Source of the DNA: M3007 sp046296435
GTDB lineage: Bacteria > Bacteroidota > Bacteroidia > Chitinophagales > Saprospiraceae
Assembly: GCA_046296435.1 (NCBI GenBank)
Contig: JBKBLI010000005.1
Location: 1-64,000 of the forward strand
DNA: 64,000 bases
Reading direction: 5' to 3'
The notes below the pieces were generated by a model that was given only the letters and a program-made list of their open reading frames with translations, ran no database searches and had not been told where the DNA came from. A program made the translations under genes and the position numbers. Positions 24,242 through 33,386 of the stretch are shown piece after piece (the first letter of the stretch is position 1; each line of letters begins with the position of its first letter).

Positions 24242-26343
24242 GGTTGCATCAAAAGGTGGCGAGGGATGCGCACGACAATACTGCTGCCCATTTCTACAGT
24301 TTCGAAATGCAATTCGGCGTCTAACTTGCGTACAAATGCCCTGATCAATTTGTATCCAAAAGTTTCGTTGAGCTTGAGCGTCTCGGGATCAAACCCTGCG
24401 CCATTGTCTCTCACGCGCAGAATGGTTCCCGAATCGTCAGATTGGAGCGATAGGGCGAGCGTGTCTCCACTGCCGGACGCAAAGGCGTACTTTAGCGCGT
24501 TAGACACCAATTCGTTGACGATCAGTCCAAGCGATATGATGGCATCCACGTCCATGTTGATGTCTTCCACTTTCAATTGGAGGCTGACGCCTTGCGGTTT
24601 GTAAGTTTCGAACAGTTCTGCGCAGAGTCGGTGGAGGTATTCCTTAGCGTTTACATCCGACAAACTGTCGGTCATGTACAAGTTTTGATGAATCAGCGCC
24701 ATAGAGCGCACACGGGTTCGGCTATCCGTGACCGCTGAAAAAGCCCCTTGATCTTTGATGTGTTTCGATTGCAGGTTGAGGAGGCTGGAAATAATTTGCA
24801 AGTTGTTTTTTACCCTGTGATGGATTTCGCGCAGCAGCATGTCTTTATCGGCCAGCGCCTTTTCGATGAGCATATTCTTTTCGGCGATTTTTTCAGCGTT
24901 TTTCTTTTTTTGAAAAAAGAGGAAAAAACCCAATAAGGCAATACATACGGCTGCTATCACGACGGCCGACAAGAGCCATTGCGCGTGCCGGCTATTGCGG
25001 AGGCGTAGCGCGCTGAGTTCTGCTTCGGTCTTCAATTCGCGGATTTGTCGTTCCTTTTCGGCGGACTGGTAGCTCGCCTCGATCTGTCGGACGTATTCGC
25101 TTTGCCGGCGCGCGTTTGCGCTATCGCGGTAGGTTTGCGCCAATTGGAGGTATTCCAAAGCCTGAGGATAGCGCCCTTCGCCGACGCTAAGATCAGAAAG
25201 CCCTTGATAAACGCGGGCGAGCACGCCTACGGCACGGAGTTGTTGGGCAGGTTTCAGCGCATCCTGCAAGTGTTTGCGCGCATCCGGTAGTTCGCCTTTC
25301 GCCAGCGCAAGTTCGCCCAGCAACACGGCGTATTTCATTTGCAAAGCCTGATCTTTAATGTTGACCAGATAAGGAGCGCCTTGCCGCGCCATGGCTTCGG
25401 CTTGGGATAGTTGCTTGTTTTTTTGGAAAAAATTAGCGAGTCTGAGGTATTGATTGGCTGTGCGCGTGTGGTTGGGAAGCGATAGACTGATTGTGAGCGC
25501 ATCCTGATAGTATATCAGCGCCTCAGATAGATCTTCGTTTTTTTCAGCGATATTGCCAAGCGTATTCAATGCGGTGACTTTGTGGCCTTTGAGGTCCAAA
25601 GAGTCGGCCATCAGCAAGGCGCGGCGCGCATAATCCACTGCGCGGACATCGTGGTTTTCGATCGCCAACACTTCTGCTATGTTGTTGAAAAGCATAGCTG
25701 TTTGCTCGGGTTTTTGGGCGATTTCGGAAGCGCTGAGGCCCTGCATGAAAACCGACAAGGATTTTCCGTATTGTAGGGTGTTCACATAAAAAATGCCCAG
25801 TCGGTGATATGCGACGGCCAGATACTGCGTATCGCGTATTTCCTCCTTGATTCTCAGATTTTGTTTGAAAAAAAACTCGGCGGAGTCCACTTGCCCAAGC
25901 GCATAATAATTGTCGCCGATGAGACCAAGGCGAGAGGAATACAACTTGTGGTCCTTGATTTTCAGGCAGGCCTCCGCACACCGCAAGTTGTGAAATAAAG
26001 ACGCCTTATGATGACCTCTGATGCGGTGCGTTTCGCCCAGCACGCTGTGGGCATACATGGCCTTTTCGTGTAAGCCGGATAGGTCCGCATGGCGAATCAC
26101 CAAGCGATAGATCGCCAACGCGCTGTCTGTCATGCCGGAGGCGAGCAGGTCGCTCGCCCACCGTTCTGCGACGCGGGCCAAAGTCGAGTCATGCGCTTGC
26201 CGGTCTTTTAGCAAGCGATACTGCACAGCCAAGGCTTCCGGTTTGGGGGCTGGCCCGTCCCCATGCTGTGCGAGCGACGGGCCGCCTCCCAAGGAGGCAA
26301 GGCAAACCAACAATATCCAAGCCTTCCGGTACAACAAACGCAT
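24238..26343 (-). CDS. TPR-containing sensor histidine kinase (HisKA_2 type)
   Basis: 701 residues. The start at 26343 yields a signal peptide (LLYRKAWILLVCLASLGG). A periplasmic block of tetratricopeptide-like helices covers about residues 45-410, then a coiled coil, one transmembrane helix (WLLSAVVIAAVCIALLGFFL), and a cytosolic kinase. The phosphoacceptor histidine is in REIHHRVKNNLQIISSLLN (about residue 508), the HisKA_2 type; the ATPase has NELVSNALKYAF (about 610) and DNGAGFD. TPR sensors of this build are frequent in Bacteroidota. Ligand unknown. The -7 element lies only eight bases upstream of the ATG. Confidence 0.93.
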   Translation of the reverse strand: MRLLYRKAWILLVCLASLGGGPSLAQHGDGPAPKPEALAVQYRLLKDRQAHDSTLARVAERWASDLLASGMTDSALAIYRLVIRHADLSGLHEKAMYAHSVLGETHRIRGHHKASLFHNLRCAEACLKIKDHKLYSSRLGLIGDNYYALGQVDSAEFFFKQNLRIKEEIRDTQYLAVAYHRLGIFYVNTLQYGKSLSVFMQGLSASEIAQKPEQTAMLFNNIAEVLAIENHDVRAVDYARRALLMADSLDLKGHKVTALNTLGNIAEKNEDLSEALIYYQDALTISLSLPNHTRTANQYLRLANFFQKNKQLSQAEAMARQGAPYLVNIKDQALQMKYAVLLGELALAKGELPDARKHLQDALKPAQQLRAVGVLARVYQGLSDLSVGEGRYPQALEYLQLAQTYRDSANARRQSEYVRQIEASYQSAEKERQIRELKTEAELSALRLRNSRHAQWLLSAVVIAAVCIALLGFFLFFQKKKNAEKIAEKNMLIEKALADKDMLLREIHHRVKNNLQIISSLLNLQSKHIKDQGAFSAVTDSRTRVRSMALIHQNLYMTDSLSDVNAKEYLHRLCAELFETYKPQGVSLQLKVEDINMDVDAIISLGLIVNELVSNALKYAFASGSGDTLALSLQSDDSGTILRVRDNGAGFDPETLKLNETFGYKLIRAFVRKLDAELHFETVEMGSSIVVRIPRHLLMQP

Positions 26344-26350
26344 TGTGCCG

Positions 26351-26358
26351 CAAAGGTA
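26351..26358 (-). promoter_or_regulatory. -7 element of the two-component operon
   Basis: CAAAGGTA, TACCTTTG on the minus strand, begins eight bases upstream of the kinase ATG. The transcript would start at or next to the start codon. No TTG is seen at standard distance. Confidence 0.4.
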
Positions 26359-26500
26359 TTCAGGATTAAAAGGGTCGGCGCTCATCCTTTCGGATGATTT
26401 TGCCGCATCAGCACGGTTAATCATTCTTTCGGGTGATTTTTAGGTGAAAAAGCAGCCATAATTTTGTCTTGGTTTTAACCTGAAAATAAAAATCTACATC

Positions 26501-26956
26501 ATGACAATCAAGTCTTTTTTTCTTTTTGCATCGCTCGGCCTTGCCGTGACAAAGTCAGAAGCGCAGACGCCCTTTTTCTATAAAAACCCCAATAACGCTG
26601 CTGCGCTGTGCGCCGATCCGCAAAGCAAGCGGCCCAAACAGCGTCGCGCAAGCCGCGTCGAGCCTGTTGCGCCGACCGACGAACGGGTCCTCTTGTCCCC
26701 CGCCAACATGAGCGCGTACATCGTCGCCAATCTGCAATACCCCGCCTTAGCCGAAACGAATAAAATAGAAGGCGTAGTGCAAGCCAAAATTTTACTCAGC
26801 CCGGAGGGATTGGTCGCCAACAGCGAAATCGTCAAAGGATTAGGTTACGGATGCGACGAGGCGGTGCTGAAATTACTTGCAGATATGCCGGCGTGGAAAC
26901 CGCTTTCAGACCGCGCTCTGGAGTTGATCATCCCGGTTCGTTTCGTGCTGCGCTGA
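26501..26956 (+). CDS. Secreted TonB C-terminal-domain protein
   Basis: 151 residues with a signal peptide (FFLFASLGLAVTKSEAQ) and a TonB_C domain over about residues 65-150: MSAYIVANLQYPALAETNKI, then GVVQAKILLSPEGLVANSEI, then AVLKLLADMPAWKPL and IIPVRFVLR. It lacks the N-terminal membrane helix and the Pro-rich linker of true TonB, so it is not a complete energy transducer by itself. Stand-alone domains like this are common in Bacteroidota and may modulate TonB-dependent receptors. A TAATTTTG element at 26459-26466 could be its -7 box. It is divergent from the kinase operon. Confidence 0.82.
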   Translation: MTIKSFFLFASLGLAVTKSEAQTPFFYKNPNNAAALCADPQSKRPKQRRASRVEPVAPTDERVLLSPANMSAYIVANLQYPALAETNKIEGVVQAKILLSPEGLVANSEIVKGLGYGCDEAVLKLLADMPAWKPLSDRALELIIPVRFVLR

Positions 26957-27538
26957 ACGATTATGACATACGCTGCAATGGCCCGAATTCCGCATCGGTT
27001 TTGACAAGGCGTACCTGCTGAAGTTCAGACTCAATGCCGCCTATGGCGGGTCTGGCGGCGTCGAGCCCCGCTATAGCGGCGCGCCAAGACATCGCAGACG
27101 CATCGCATGATCATTGCGGAAGCGTCGCGAGTGCTCGGCCCGGCCTGCTTGTGCCGGAAAAATGTTGGCAGGTCTTCAGTCGCCGCAATACAATGGCCTG
27201 TGCGGCGCGCCCTCCATTGCCCGAAGGCGACCGCTGCCGGCCCATGATCCTCGCGCCCTGCGCCTTCGCGCGCGCCCTTAGGTCGCAGGCCAAAAAGTTA
27301 CGGGTCGCGTCATGAACGACGCGCCCGCCCTTACATTATTCTCTTTTGTGGTCGATCATGCGAGCCTCTTTAACGCCAATTTGCAGCTTTAAGGGCCAAA
27401 TTGGCGGCCAAAACTCCTTTTTATCGCGCTTAGGCCCGCTCGCCCAAAGCTTTTTGAGTTGTTTTTGTGAAAAAAATGACTAAAAAGCTGCCTGTTGCCG
27501 ATTCGCGTTATATTTGCCCAAAAAATTGAAAAAAGCGC
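26957..27538. other. Gene-free, GC-rich interval
   Basis: About 580 bases with no frame that reads as a protein. A GC-rich imperfect hairpin (27300-27328, cgggtcgcgtc near gacgcgcccg) has no T tail. TATATTTG at 27509-27516 is a plausible -7 box for the next gene, giving a leader of about 20 nt. The first 300 bases might be a decayed gene, but I can name no parent. Confidence 0.45.
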
Positions 27539-28027
27539 ATGGCAAAAACGGCTGCGGAATCCATCGGCAAACGCAAAAAAGAAACCATACTGCTCTTAGT
27601 TGTGGCGGCGTTGGGCTTGATAGGCTTGCTGGCGCTTCAGTTTACAGAAGGCGATTTGAGCGGCGAGTCCAACCGCGCTTTGGTCAGGGCGGGAGCGGAA
27701 GCCCCTAAGCTAGCAGAAACCGCTCCCCGGCTGCGCATACGCGGCAGCCTGATCAAAACCGACGAAAACCCTGAAGCGGATAAGCCCTTTCATTTCAAAA
27801 TGACCGACTTTGCCCAGGGCGCCGCCTATGAGTTGGATCTGGGTGACGGAACCCGTAAGCGATTCGACGAAAAAGGCGTCATTCGGCATGTCTATCACCG
27901 GAAAGGCCCATTTACGGTGCGTTTGTTCGCCGAGTTCGAGGGCGAAGTCATGGCTTTAGACTCTACTGTCAAAGTAGTAGGCGGACGCCCAGAACGCATA
28001 GAGATCATCGACGGCATCGATTTTTGA
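27539..28027 (+). CDS. Membrane-anchored PKD-like-domain protein
   Basis: 162 residues: a basic N-terminus (GKRKKET), one transmembrane helix at about 18-34 (ILLLVVAALGLIGLLAL), a linker, and a periplasmic PKD-like beta-sandwich with AYELDLGDGTRKRFDEKG and IRHVYHRKGPFTVRLFAEF. PKD domains mediate protein or polysaccharide contact. No catalytic motif is present. A separate leader of 225 bases with GC-rich inverted elements splits it from the ATP-grasp gene, so co-transcription is uncertain. Confidence 0.65.
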   Translation: MAKTAAESIGKRKKETILLLVVAALGLIGLLALQFTEGDLSGESNRALVRAGAEAPKLAETAPRLRIRGSLIKTDENPEADKPFHFKMTDFAQGAAYELDLGDGTRKRFDEKGVIRHVYHRKGPFTVRLFAEFEGEVMALDSTVKVVGGRPERIEIIDGIDF

Positions 28028-28252
28028 ACGCCCAAACCTCAAGCGCCGCCGCTTCCTTCGCGCGACGAAAAGCCGCGCGAGCGAATAAGCGCGGCGCGAG
28101 CGCCCCAACGCGCCCCAGAGCCGAAACTAAAGAAGGTCAAGATGCGGAAGGCCGTATCTTTTTTAGATTGGTATAGCCCGGCGACATTTTTTTTTAAATC
28201 AGGCGCGCAAGGCAAAAATATTTTATCAAACAAACACAACATTACGAAGCGC

Positions 28253-29260
28253 ATGAAAAAAATTGGAATTCTCCATGGGAAAGAAACCACCTTCCCGGAA
28301 GCGGTGGTTGCGCGTATCAACAGCAAAAATGTAAAGGGCGTACATGCCGAACCAACGTTGGTAGATGAACTGATGCAAGGCGAACCCACACCCTACGCCG
28401 TCATTCTAGACCGAATAAGTCAGGATGTGCCTTTTTATCGCGCCTATCTGAAAAATGCAGCGCTCAACGGAACGGCCGTGCTCAACAACCCCTTCTGGTG
28501 GAGCGCTGACGAGAAGTTTTTCAACAACTGCCTGGCCACCAAAGTCGGCGTGCCGGTACCCAAGACGATCCTGCTGCCTTCCAAGCAAATGCCGCCCGAC
28601 ACCAGCGCGCAGAGTTTCCGCAACATGAAGTATCCCCTCGATTGGGAACGAATGATCGAATACCTCGGCGGCTTCCCCCTCTTCATGAAACCCCACAGCG
28701 GAGGCGGATGGAAAAATGTATATAAACTGCACGACTTCGAGGAGTTTTTTGCCGCATACAACGAAACCAATACCCTTGTCATGTTGCTGCAAGAAGCCAT
28801 CGACTTTGAGTCGTATTTCCGCTGCTATTGCCTGGGTGGCAAGTACGTGCGCATCATGGACTATGAGCCGCGCAATCCGCATCACCTGCGCTACGTAGCC
28901 GACCACAAAGCGCCTCAGGCCCTCCTCGATCTCATGCGCGATTACGTACTAAGGCTCAACCACGCCCTGGGCTACGATTTCAATACCGTCGAGTTCGCCG
29001 TGCGCAAAGGCGTGCCCTACGCCATCGACTTTTGCAATCCGGCCCCCGACGCCGACCTGCATTCCGTAGGCGAAGAAAACTTCGAATGGGTGGTAGAGAA
29101 TGCCGCCAACATGATGATCGAAAAAGCGCTGGAGCACAAGGACGGCGCCAACAACCTGACCTGGGGAACATACGTCAGCGGCGCGACGGCAGGCGCGCTG
29201 CCATCGGCGCCCGACGCTTCGGCCAAAACCGCAGGCAAAACCTCGCGCGCCAAAAAGTAA
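28253..29260 (+). CDS. ATP-grasp-family ligase, substrate unknown
   Basis: 335 residues with the start at 28253 (MKKIGILHGKETTFPEAVV). The ATP-grasp layout is visible: PLFMKPHSGGGWKNVYKL as the ATP-binding strand-loop, a glutamate hinge MLLQEAIDFESYFRCYCLGG, and metal ligands in TVEFAVRKGVPYAIDFCNPA (Glu, then Asp and Asn). The conserved-looking segment RISQDVPFYRAYLKNAALNG precedes the fold. Such enzymes join a carboxylate to an amine through an acyl-phosphate. The substrate is not predictable and the usual partners (peptide precursor, second ligase) are absent nearby. The C-terminal 20 residues are Ala/Lys-rich and probably disordered. Confidence 0.82.
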   Translation: MKKIGILHGKETTFPEAVVARINSKNVKGVHAEPTLVDELMQGEPTPYAVILDRISQDVPFYRAYLKNAALNGTAVLNNPFWWSADEKFFNNCLATKVGVPVPKTILLPSKQMPPDTSAQSFRNMKYPLDWERMIEYLGGFPLFMKPHSGGGWKNVYKLHDFEEFFAAYNETNTLVMLLQEAIDFESYFRCYCLGGKYVRIMDYEPRNPHHLRYVADHKAPQALLDLMRDYVLRLNHALGYDFNTVEFAVRKGVPYAIDFCNPAPDADLHSVGEENFEWVVENAANMMIEKALEHKDGANNLTWGTYVSGATAGALPSAPDASAKTAGKTSRAKK

Positions 29261-29364
29261 GACCTCGCAACCGCGCAAAACGCAGCGTGGACGCCGAACC
29301 TCCGTAAAGAAAAATGTAGATGCGGCGCGCTTCGCAGCGATGCCAAACGTTCGGACTCGTTGAC

Positions 29365-29400
29365 AAAACCTGACGCCCAAAAATCCAGGCGTCAGGTTTT
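29365..29400. terminator. Bidirectional terminator after the ATP-grasp gene
   Basis: A 13-bp perfect stem aaaacctgacgcc/ggcgtcaggtttt (29365-29377, 29388-29400) with a 10-nt loop. It isolates the ATP-grasp gene from rlmN. Confidence 0.85.
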
Positions 29401-29543
29401 ACATTTAAAAAAACAATATGCCGCATGTTGTCGTTCTATGTCGGTCGTCGCAAAGGTCGCGTCCGCCCGGTCTAAAAGCGACGAGAATAAAAAGCCAACA
29501 ACGCACGTGCGGCGCCAAGGGCCTCAAGCGTCTTTTTTGAAAA

Positions 29544-30599
29544 ATGACCGAAACAAAAATCGGAGACATACGCGCGCTGAACTTAGCGCAAATCGAACAA
29601 AAGCTCGCCGAGTGGGGCGAGCCGCGATTTCGGGCCGCGCAGGTGTATGCGTGGGTTTGGGAGCGACAGGCCGATAGCTTCGAGGCCATGAGCAACCTGC
29701 CCAAAGCCCTGCGCGAACGCCTTTCGAACGCATTTGCTTTCGAACGCTTGCGCCAAGATCTCTCCCAGACCAGCGCCGACGGCACTGTCAAGACCCGCTG
29801 GCTCACGGCCGACGGCCACCGCATCGAAAGCGTACTCATCCCCGTACCCGCCGACGAGCGCTACACTGCCTGCGTCAGCACTCAGGTGGGCTGTAGTCTG
29901 ACCTGTTCGTTCTGCGCTACAGGACGCATGGGGCGCAAGCGCAACCTCGAAGCCTGGGAGATCGTAGAGCAAGTAGCCGGCGTCAATCGGGACTGCGAGG
30001 CGCGCTACGGACGCCCGCTCACCAATGTCGTTTATATGGGTATGGGCGAGCCGCTGCTCAATTACGCCAATACGCTCGAGAGCGTACGGCGCCTTACCGC
30101 TCCGGGACCACAGGGCTTGGGTATGGGCGCCCGGAGGATCACCGTCAGCACGGCAGGCATAGCCAAGATGATTGCCCGATTGGCCGACGACGGCTACCGC
30201 TCCAATCTGGCCCTCAGCCTGCATGCCGCCGACGACCGCAAGCGCTCCGAGATTATGCCGATCAACGACAGCAATCGCCTCGAAACGCTCATGGACGCCC
30301 TGAGCTACTTCTACCGAAAGACCAAAAACCGCATCTCCTACGAGTATATCGCCTTCGACGGCTTCAACGACGGTCTCGACGACGCCGCTTTGCTGCTCAA
30401 ACTCTGCCGTCGCAATTTCCCCGTACGCCTCAACATCATCGAATACAACCCGATTGAGGGCGTGGCTTTTCAGCGCTCCGACGACGAACGCCTCAACCGC
30501 TTTGCCGCTTACCTGGCCGACCGGGGCGTCACCGTCACCGTGCGGCGTAGCCGAGGCAAAGATATTGACGCCGCTTGCGGACAATTGGCCAACAAATAG
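29544..30599 (+). CDS. rlmN: Dual-specificity 23S rRNA/tRNA adenine-C2 methyltransferase RlmN
   Basis: 351 residues, normal RlmN length. A radical-SAM enzyme that methylates A2503 of 23S rRNA and A37 of some tRNAs. The iron-sulfur cluster ligands are C117, C121 and C124 in GCSLTCSFCATGRMG; VVYMGMGEPLLNY and ALSLHAADD are diagnostic; the second catalytic cysteine near the C-terminus is in DIDAACGQLA. A palindrome ttttttgaaaaa ends at the start codon. It is followed after 4 nt by the MoxR gene. Confidence 0.96.
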   Translation: MTETKIGDIRALNLAQIEQKLAEWGEPRFRAAQVYAWVWERQADSFEAMSNLPKALRERLSNAFAFERLRQDLSQTSADGTVKTRWLTADGHRIESVLIPVPADERYTACVSTQVGCSLTCSFCATGRMGRKRNLEAWEIVEQVAGVNRDCEARYGRPLTNVVYMGMGEPLLNYANTLESVRRLTAPGPQGLGMGARRITVSTAGIAKMIARLADDGYRSNLALSLHAADDRKRSEIMPINDSNRLETLMDALSYFYRKTKNRISYEYIAFDGFNDGLDDAALLLKLCRRNFPVRLNIIEYNPIEGVAFQRSDDERLNRFAAYLADRGVTVTVRRSRGKDIDAACGQLANK

Positions 30600-30603
30600 C
30601 ACC

Positions 30604-31599
30604 ATGCAGTACCATCAAGACATAGAAACCCTTCAGCAGGTCATCGCGCAGGAAGCATTGGTCATCCAACACCTGCGCAACGAAATTGCGCAGGTGATCA
30701 TCGGGCAGGACGCTATGGTTGAACGCTTGTTGATAGGCGTTCTGGCTAAAGGGCATATATTGCTCGAAGGCATGCCGGGTTTGGCCAAAACACTGGCCAT
30801 CAAGACCCTTGCCCAGGCGGTTGACGCCCACTTCAGCCGCATACAGTTTACGCCTGATCTGCTACCCTCCGACGTGGTCGGCACCATGGTTTACAACCCC
30901 GCCGACGCCTCTTTTTCCGTCAAAAAAGGGCCGATTTTTGCCAACTTTGTACTGGCAGACGAAATCAACCGCGCCCCGGCCAAAGTACAAAGCGCCCTGC
31001 TCGAAGCCATGCAGGAACGCCAGGTCACCATCGGATCGCACAGCTATGCGCTACATGAACCTTTCCTCGTCATGGCTACGCAGAATCCCATCGAACAGGA
31101 AGGAGCCTACCCTTTGCCCGAGGCCCAATTGGATCGCTTTCTCCTCAAAGTCAATATCGATTACCCCACGCGCGAGTCTGAACGCCAAATCATCCGCCTC
31201 AACCTCGGCAGCCAGTTGCCGCAGATAAAGCCGGTCAGTTCGGCGGCGGCCCTGCTGCGCGCCCGCGAAATCGTGCAACGCATTTATGTGGACGAAAAAA
31301 TTGAGCAATATATCCTCGACTTGGTGATCGCAACCCGACGCCCGGAAGATTATGGGTTGGCTGCGCTCAAGCCCCTGCTGGCCTACGGGGCTTCGCCGCG
31401 CGCCGGCATAGGGATGGCTCAGGCTGCGCGGGCGCTGGCTTTCCTGCGCGCCCGGGCTTACGTCACCCCCGACGACGTGCGCGCCGTTTGTTTTGACGTG
31501 TTGCGCCATCGCATCGGGCTGACCTTCGAAGCGGAAGCTGAACAGGTCGGGCCGGATCAGATACTCGCCCGTTTGGTGGGTGTCATCAAAGCGCCCTGA
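30604..31599 (+). CDS. MoxR-family AAA+ ATPase
   Basis: 331 residues. Walker A GMPGLAKT at 56-63, Walker B with FVLADEINRAPAKVQSALLE, sensor 1 in MATQNPIEQEGAYPLPEAQ, and the lid domain with ASPRAGIGMAQAARALAF. MoxR proteins act as chaperones that mature metal enzymes or VWA complexes. The usual partners, DUF58 and VWA proteins, are not downstream here; an M15 peptidase follows after 160 nt. The start is the ATG 4 nt after the rlmN stop. Confidence 0.92.
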   Translation: MQYHQDIETLQQVIAQEALVIQHLRNEIAQVIIGQDAMVERLLIGVLAKGHILLEGMPGLAKTLAIKTLAQAVDAHFSRIQFTPDLLPSDVVGTMVYNPADASFSVKKGPIFANFVLADEINRAPAKVQSALLEAMQERQVTIGSHSYALHEPFLVMATQNPIEQEGAYPLPEAQLDRFLLKVNIDYPTRESERQIIRLNLGSQLPQIKPVSSAAALLRAREIVQRIYVDEKIEQYILDLVIATRRPEDYGLAALKPLLAYGASPRAGIGMAQAARALAFLRARAYVTPDDVRAVCFDVLRHRIGLTFEAEAEQVGPDQILARLVGVIKAP

Positions 31600-31765
31600 C
31601 TTCAGACCCTACGACGGGCAAAGAGTGCAGGGCAAGAGGTCCGGCGCAAAGGTATAGATGCAACGGCGCGCCCATGCCGGCAACGCACGGCAAGCGACAG
31701 TTTTTTTTATCACAAAAAGTTTTATTTTGAGCGCCTCAACTGTTTTTTCTAAAGTTTGGGAATCT

Positions 31766-32500
31766 ATGCTTCTCGGCCTGGCATGCGTCTTATGCTTCTG
31801 CGGTCAAAACCCCGCCGAACCCGCCGCCGCGCGGCAAGCCCCGCAGCCAGCATCTGCGCCCCTCACGCCCGTGTCCTATTTGTTGGGTCAATTTGACCCC
31901 GCCACACATCCCGACTTTGTGAGCGTCGGAAAACCCTACTCCGATAGGCCCGGTATGCGGATGCGGAAAGAAGCCTTCGAAGCGTTCAAAAAAATGTATG
32001 AAGCCGCCCGGGATGAGGGCGTCAACCTCAAAATCATTTCCTCGACCCGCAATTTTGCGCAGCAAAAAGCAATCTGGGAGGGCAAATGGGAGCGCCTCGC
32101 CACCCAAACGCCCGACCCCCGCGCCCGCGCCTTGCGCATCCTGGAGTATTCGTCCATGCCCGGGACCTCGCGCCACCATTGGGGCGCAGATATAGACCTC
32201 AACGACCTGAACGACGCCGCTTTTGTTGGAAAAGGAGCGCATCGAGCCGTATATGAGTGGCTCAGCCGCAGGGCCGGAGAGTTTGGCTTCTGCATGCCCT
32301 ATTCGGCAGGTCGCGCCACGGGTTATCAGGAGGAAAAATGGCACTGGTCTTACATGCCTCTATCCTCCCAATTCCTGAGCGACTACGAACGCCAGATTCG
32401 CGCCGAACAAATCAGCGGATTCCGCGGCGACTCGCTTGCCGCGACATTGGATGTAGTGAATCGATATGTGTCCGGCATCGCCCCTGAATGTCGTCGTTAA
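31766..32500 (+). CDS. M15-family D-alanyl-D-alanine carboxypeptidase, envelope protein
   Basis: 244 residues from the ATG at 31766; an in-frame ATG at 31658 would add 36 basic residues and is less likely. The N-terminus MLLGLACVLCFCGQ is a short signal with several cysteines, probably lipoprotein-like, then a Pro/Ala linker. The M15B (VanY-like) core has SSTRNFAQQKAIWE, the zinc ligands in TSRHHWGADIDLND (His and Asp) and the last histidine in EEKWHWSYMP. It would trim the terminal D-Ala of peptidoglycan stem peptides in the periplasm. Confidence 0.85.
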   Translation: MLLGLACVLCFCGQNPAEPAAARQAPQPASAPLTPVSYLLGQFDPATHPDFVSVGKPYSDRPGMRMRKEAFEAFKKMYEAARDEGVNLKIISSTRNFAQQKAIWEGKWERLATQTPDPRARALRILEYSSMPGTSRHHWGADIDLNDLNDAAFVGKGAHRAVYEWLSRRAGEFGFCMPYSAGRATGYQEEKWHWSYMPLSSQFLSDYERQIRAEQISGFRGDSLAATLDVVNRYVSGIAPECRR

Positions 32501-32513
32501 ATCTTTTTTTGAT

Positions 32514-33386
32514 ATGAAAGCAGAAGACGAAATCCTCGCAAACATGCAGCATAAAACCATCGTAATGACCGGGGCGACTTCCGGACTGGGCCGGGTTGCC
32601 GCTTTGAAATTGGCCGAAGCCGGGGCGCGGGTATGGGTGATGTGCCGCAATCCGCTCAAAGGCGAAGAGCTGCTGAAGGATTTTGCATACGCTGAAAACG
32701 AATCGGCAGGCAGTATCAAACTGGTCTCGTGTGATTTGACCGATCTGAAGACGGTCGTCAGCGCTTGCGCGCACATCATGGCTGATTCGCCGCAGATCGA
32801 CGCGCTTCTCAACAATGCAGGAGTGTGGATATTCAAGCGTCGGGAAACTGCCGACGGTATCGAGACGACCTTTCAGGTCAATGTGCTGGCGCCCCTGCTG
32901 ATCGCGCGCCTGCTCATGCCCGCGCTGCGGGCCGCCGCCGGAGCGCGGGTCGTCAATACGGCTTCGGCCATGCACAAAGGGCCTATTTATTGGGATGACG
33001 TAGAGTTGCGCGCCGGCTATACCGGCTTTAAGGCCTACCAGCAATCCAAACTGGCTTTGATCTTGCTCACGCGCCTGTACGCCGCGCGCCACGCCGCCGA
33101 AGGCATAGCGCACTACAGCGTGCATCCCGGTCTGGTAAGCACCGACATCGGGCGCGAAGGCGGATGGCTTGCGCGCGCCTTCTTTAGCGTGTTCGGAATA
33201 TCGCCCGAGGAGGGCGCCGATACGCTGCTCTATCTGACCAATACCGATCCTGCGCTTTTAGAAAACGGGTCCTATTACATCAAGCGCCGGCCGGTCGGTT
33301 CCGCTACGCCCTTGAGTCGCGATTTGGATGCCGCAGCGCGCCTCGAAGCGCTCTGCCTTGAATACCTGCGTACCTGGATTCAATAA
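32514..33386 (+). CDS. Short-chain dehydrogenase/reductase
   Basis: 290 residues from the ATG at 32514. The Rossmann motif TGATSGLG, NNAG in ALLNNAGVWIF, and the catalytic pair YQQSK with upstream NTASAMHKG are all present. The pattern is closest to retinol-dehydrogenase/WW-oxidoreductase-like SDRs, which use NADP(H). The substrate is unknown. The stop overlaps the start of the TSUP gene by one base (TAATG). Confidence 0.9.
   Translation: MKAEDEILANMQHKTIVMTGATSGLGRVAALKLAEAGARVWVMCRNPLKGEELLKDFAYAENESAGSIKLVSCDLTDLKTVVSACAHIMADSPQIDALLNNAGVWIFKRRETADGIETTFQVNVLAPLLIARLLMPALRAAAGARVVNTASAMHKGPIYWDDVELRAGYTGFKAYQQSKLALILLTRLYAARHAAEGIAHYSVHPGLVSTDIGREGGWLARAFFSVFGISPEEGADTLLYLTNTDPALLENGSYYIKRRPVGSATPLSRDLDAAARLEALCLEYLRTWIQ

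Noticed and set aside
26957..27315. Possible short gene after the TonB-C protein
   Set aside because: The frames are short and of mixed composition, with no promoter or family pattern.
29583..30605. 340-residue minus-strand open frame opposite rlmN
   Set aside because: It is a shadow of a GC-rich gene. rlmN matches its family over its full length.
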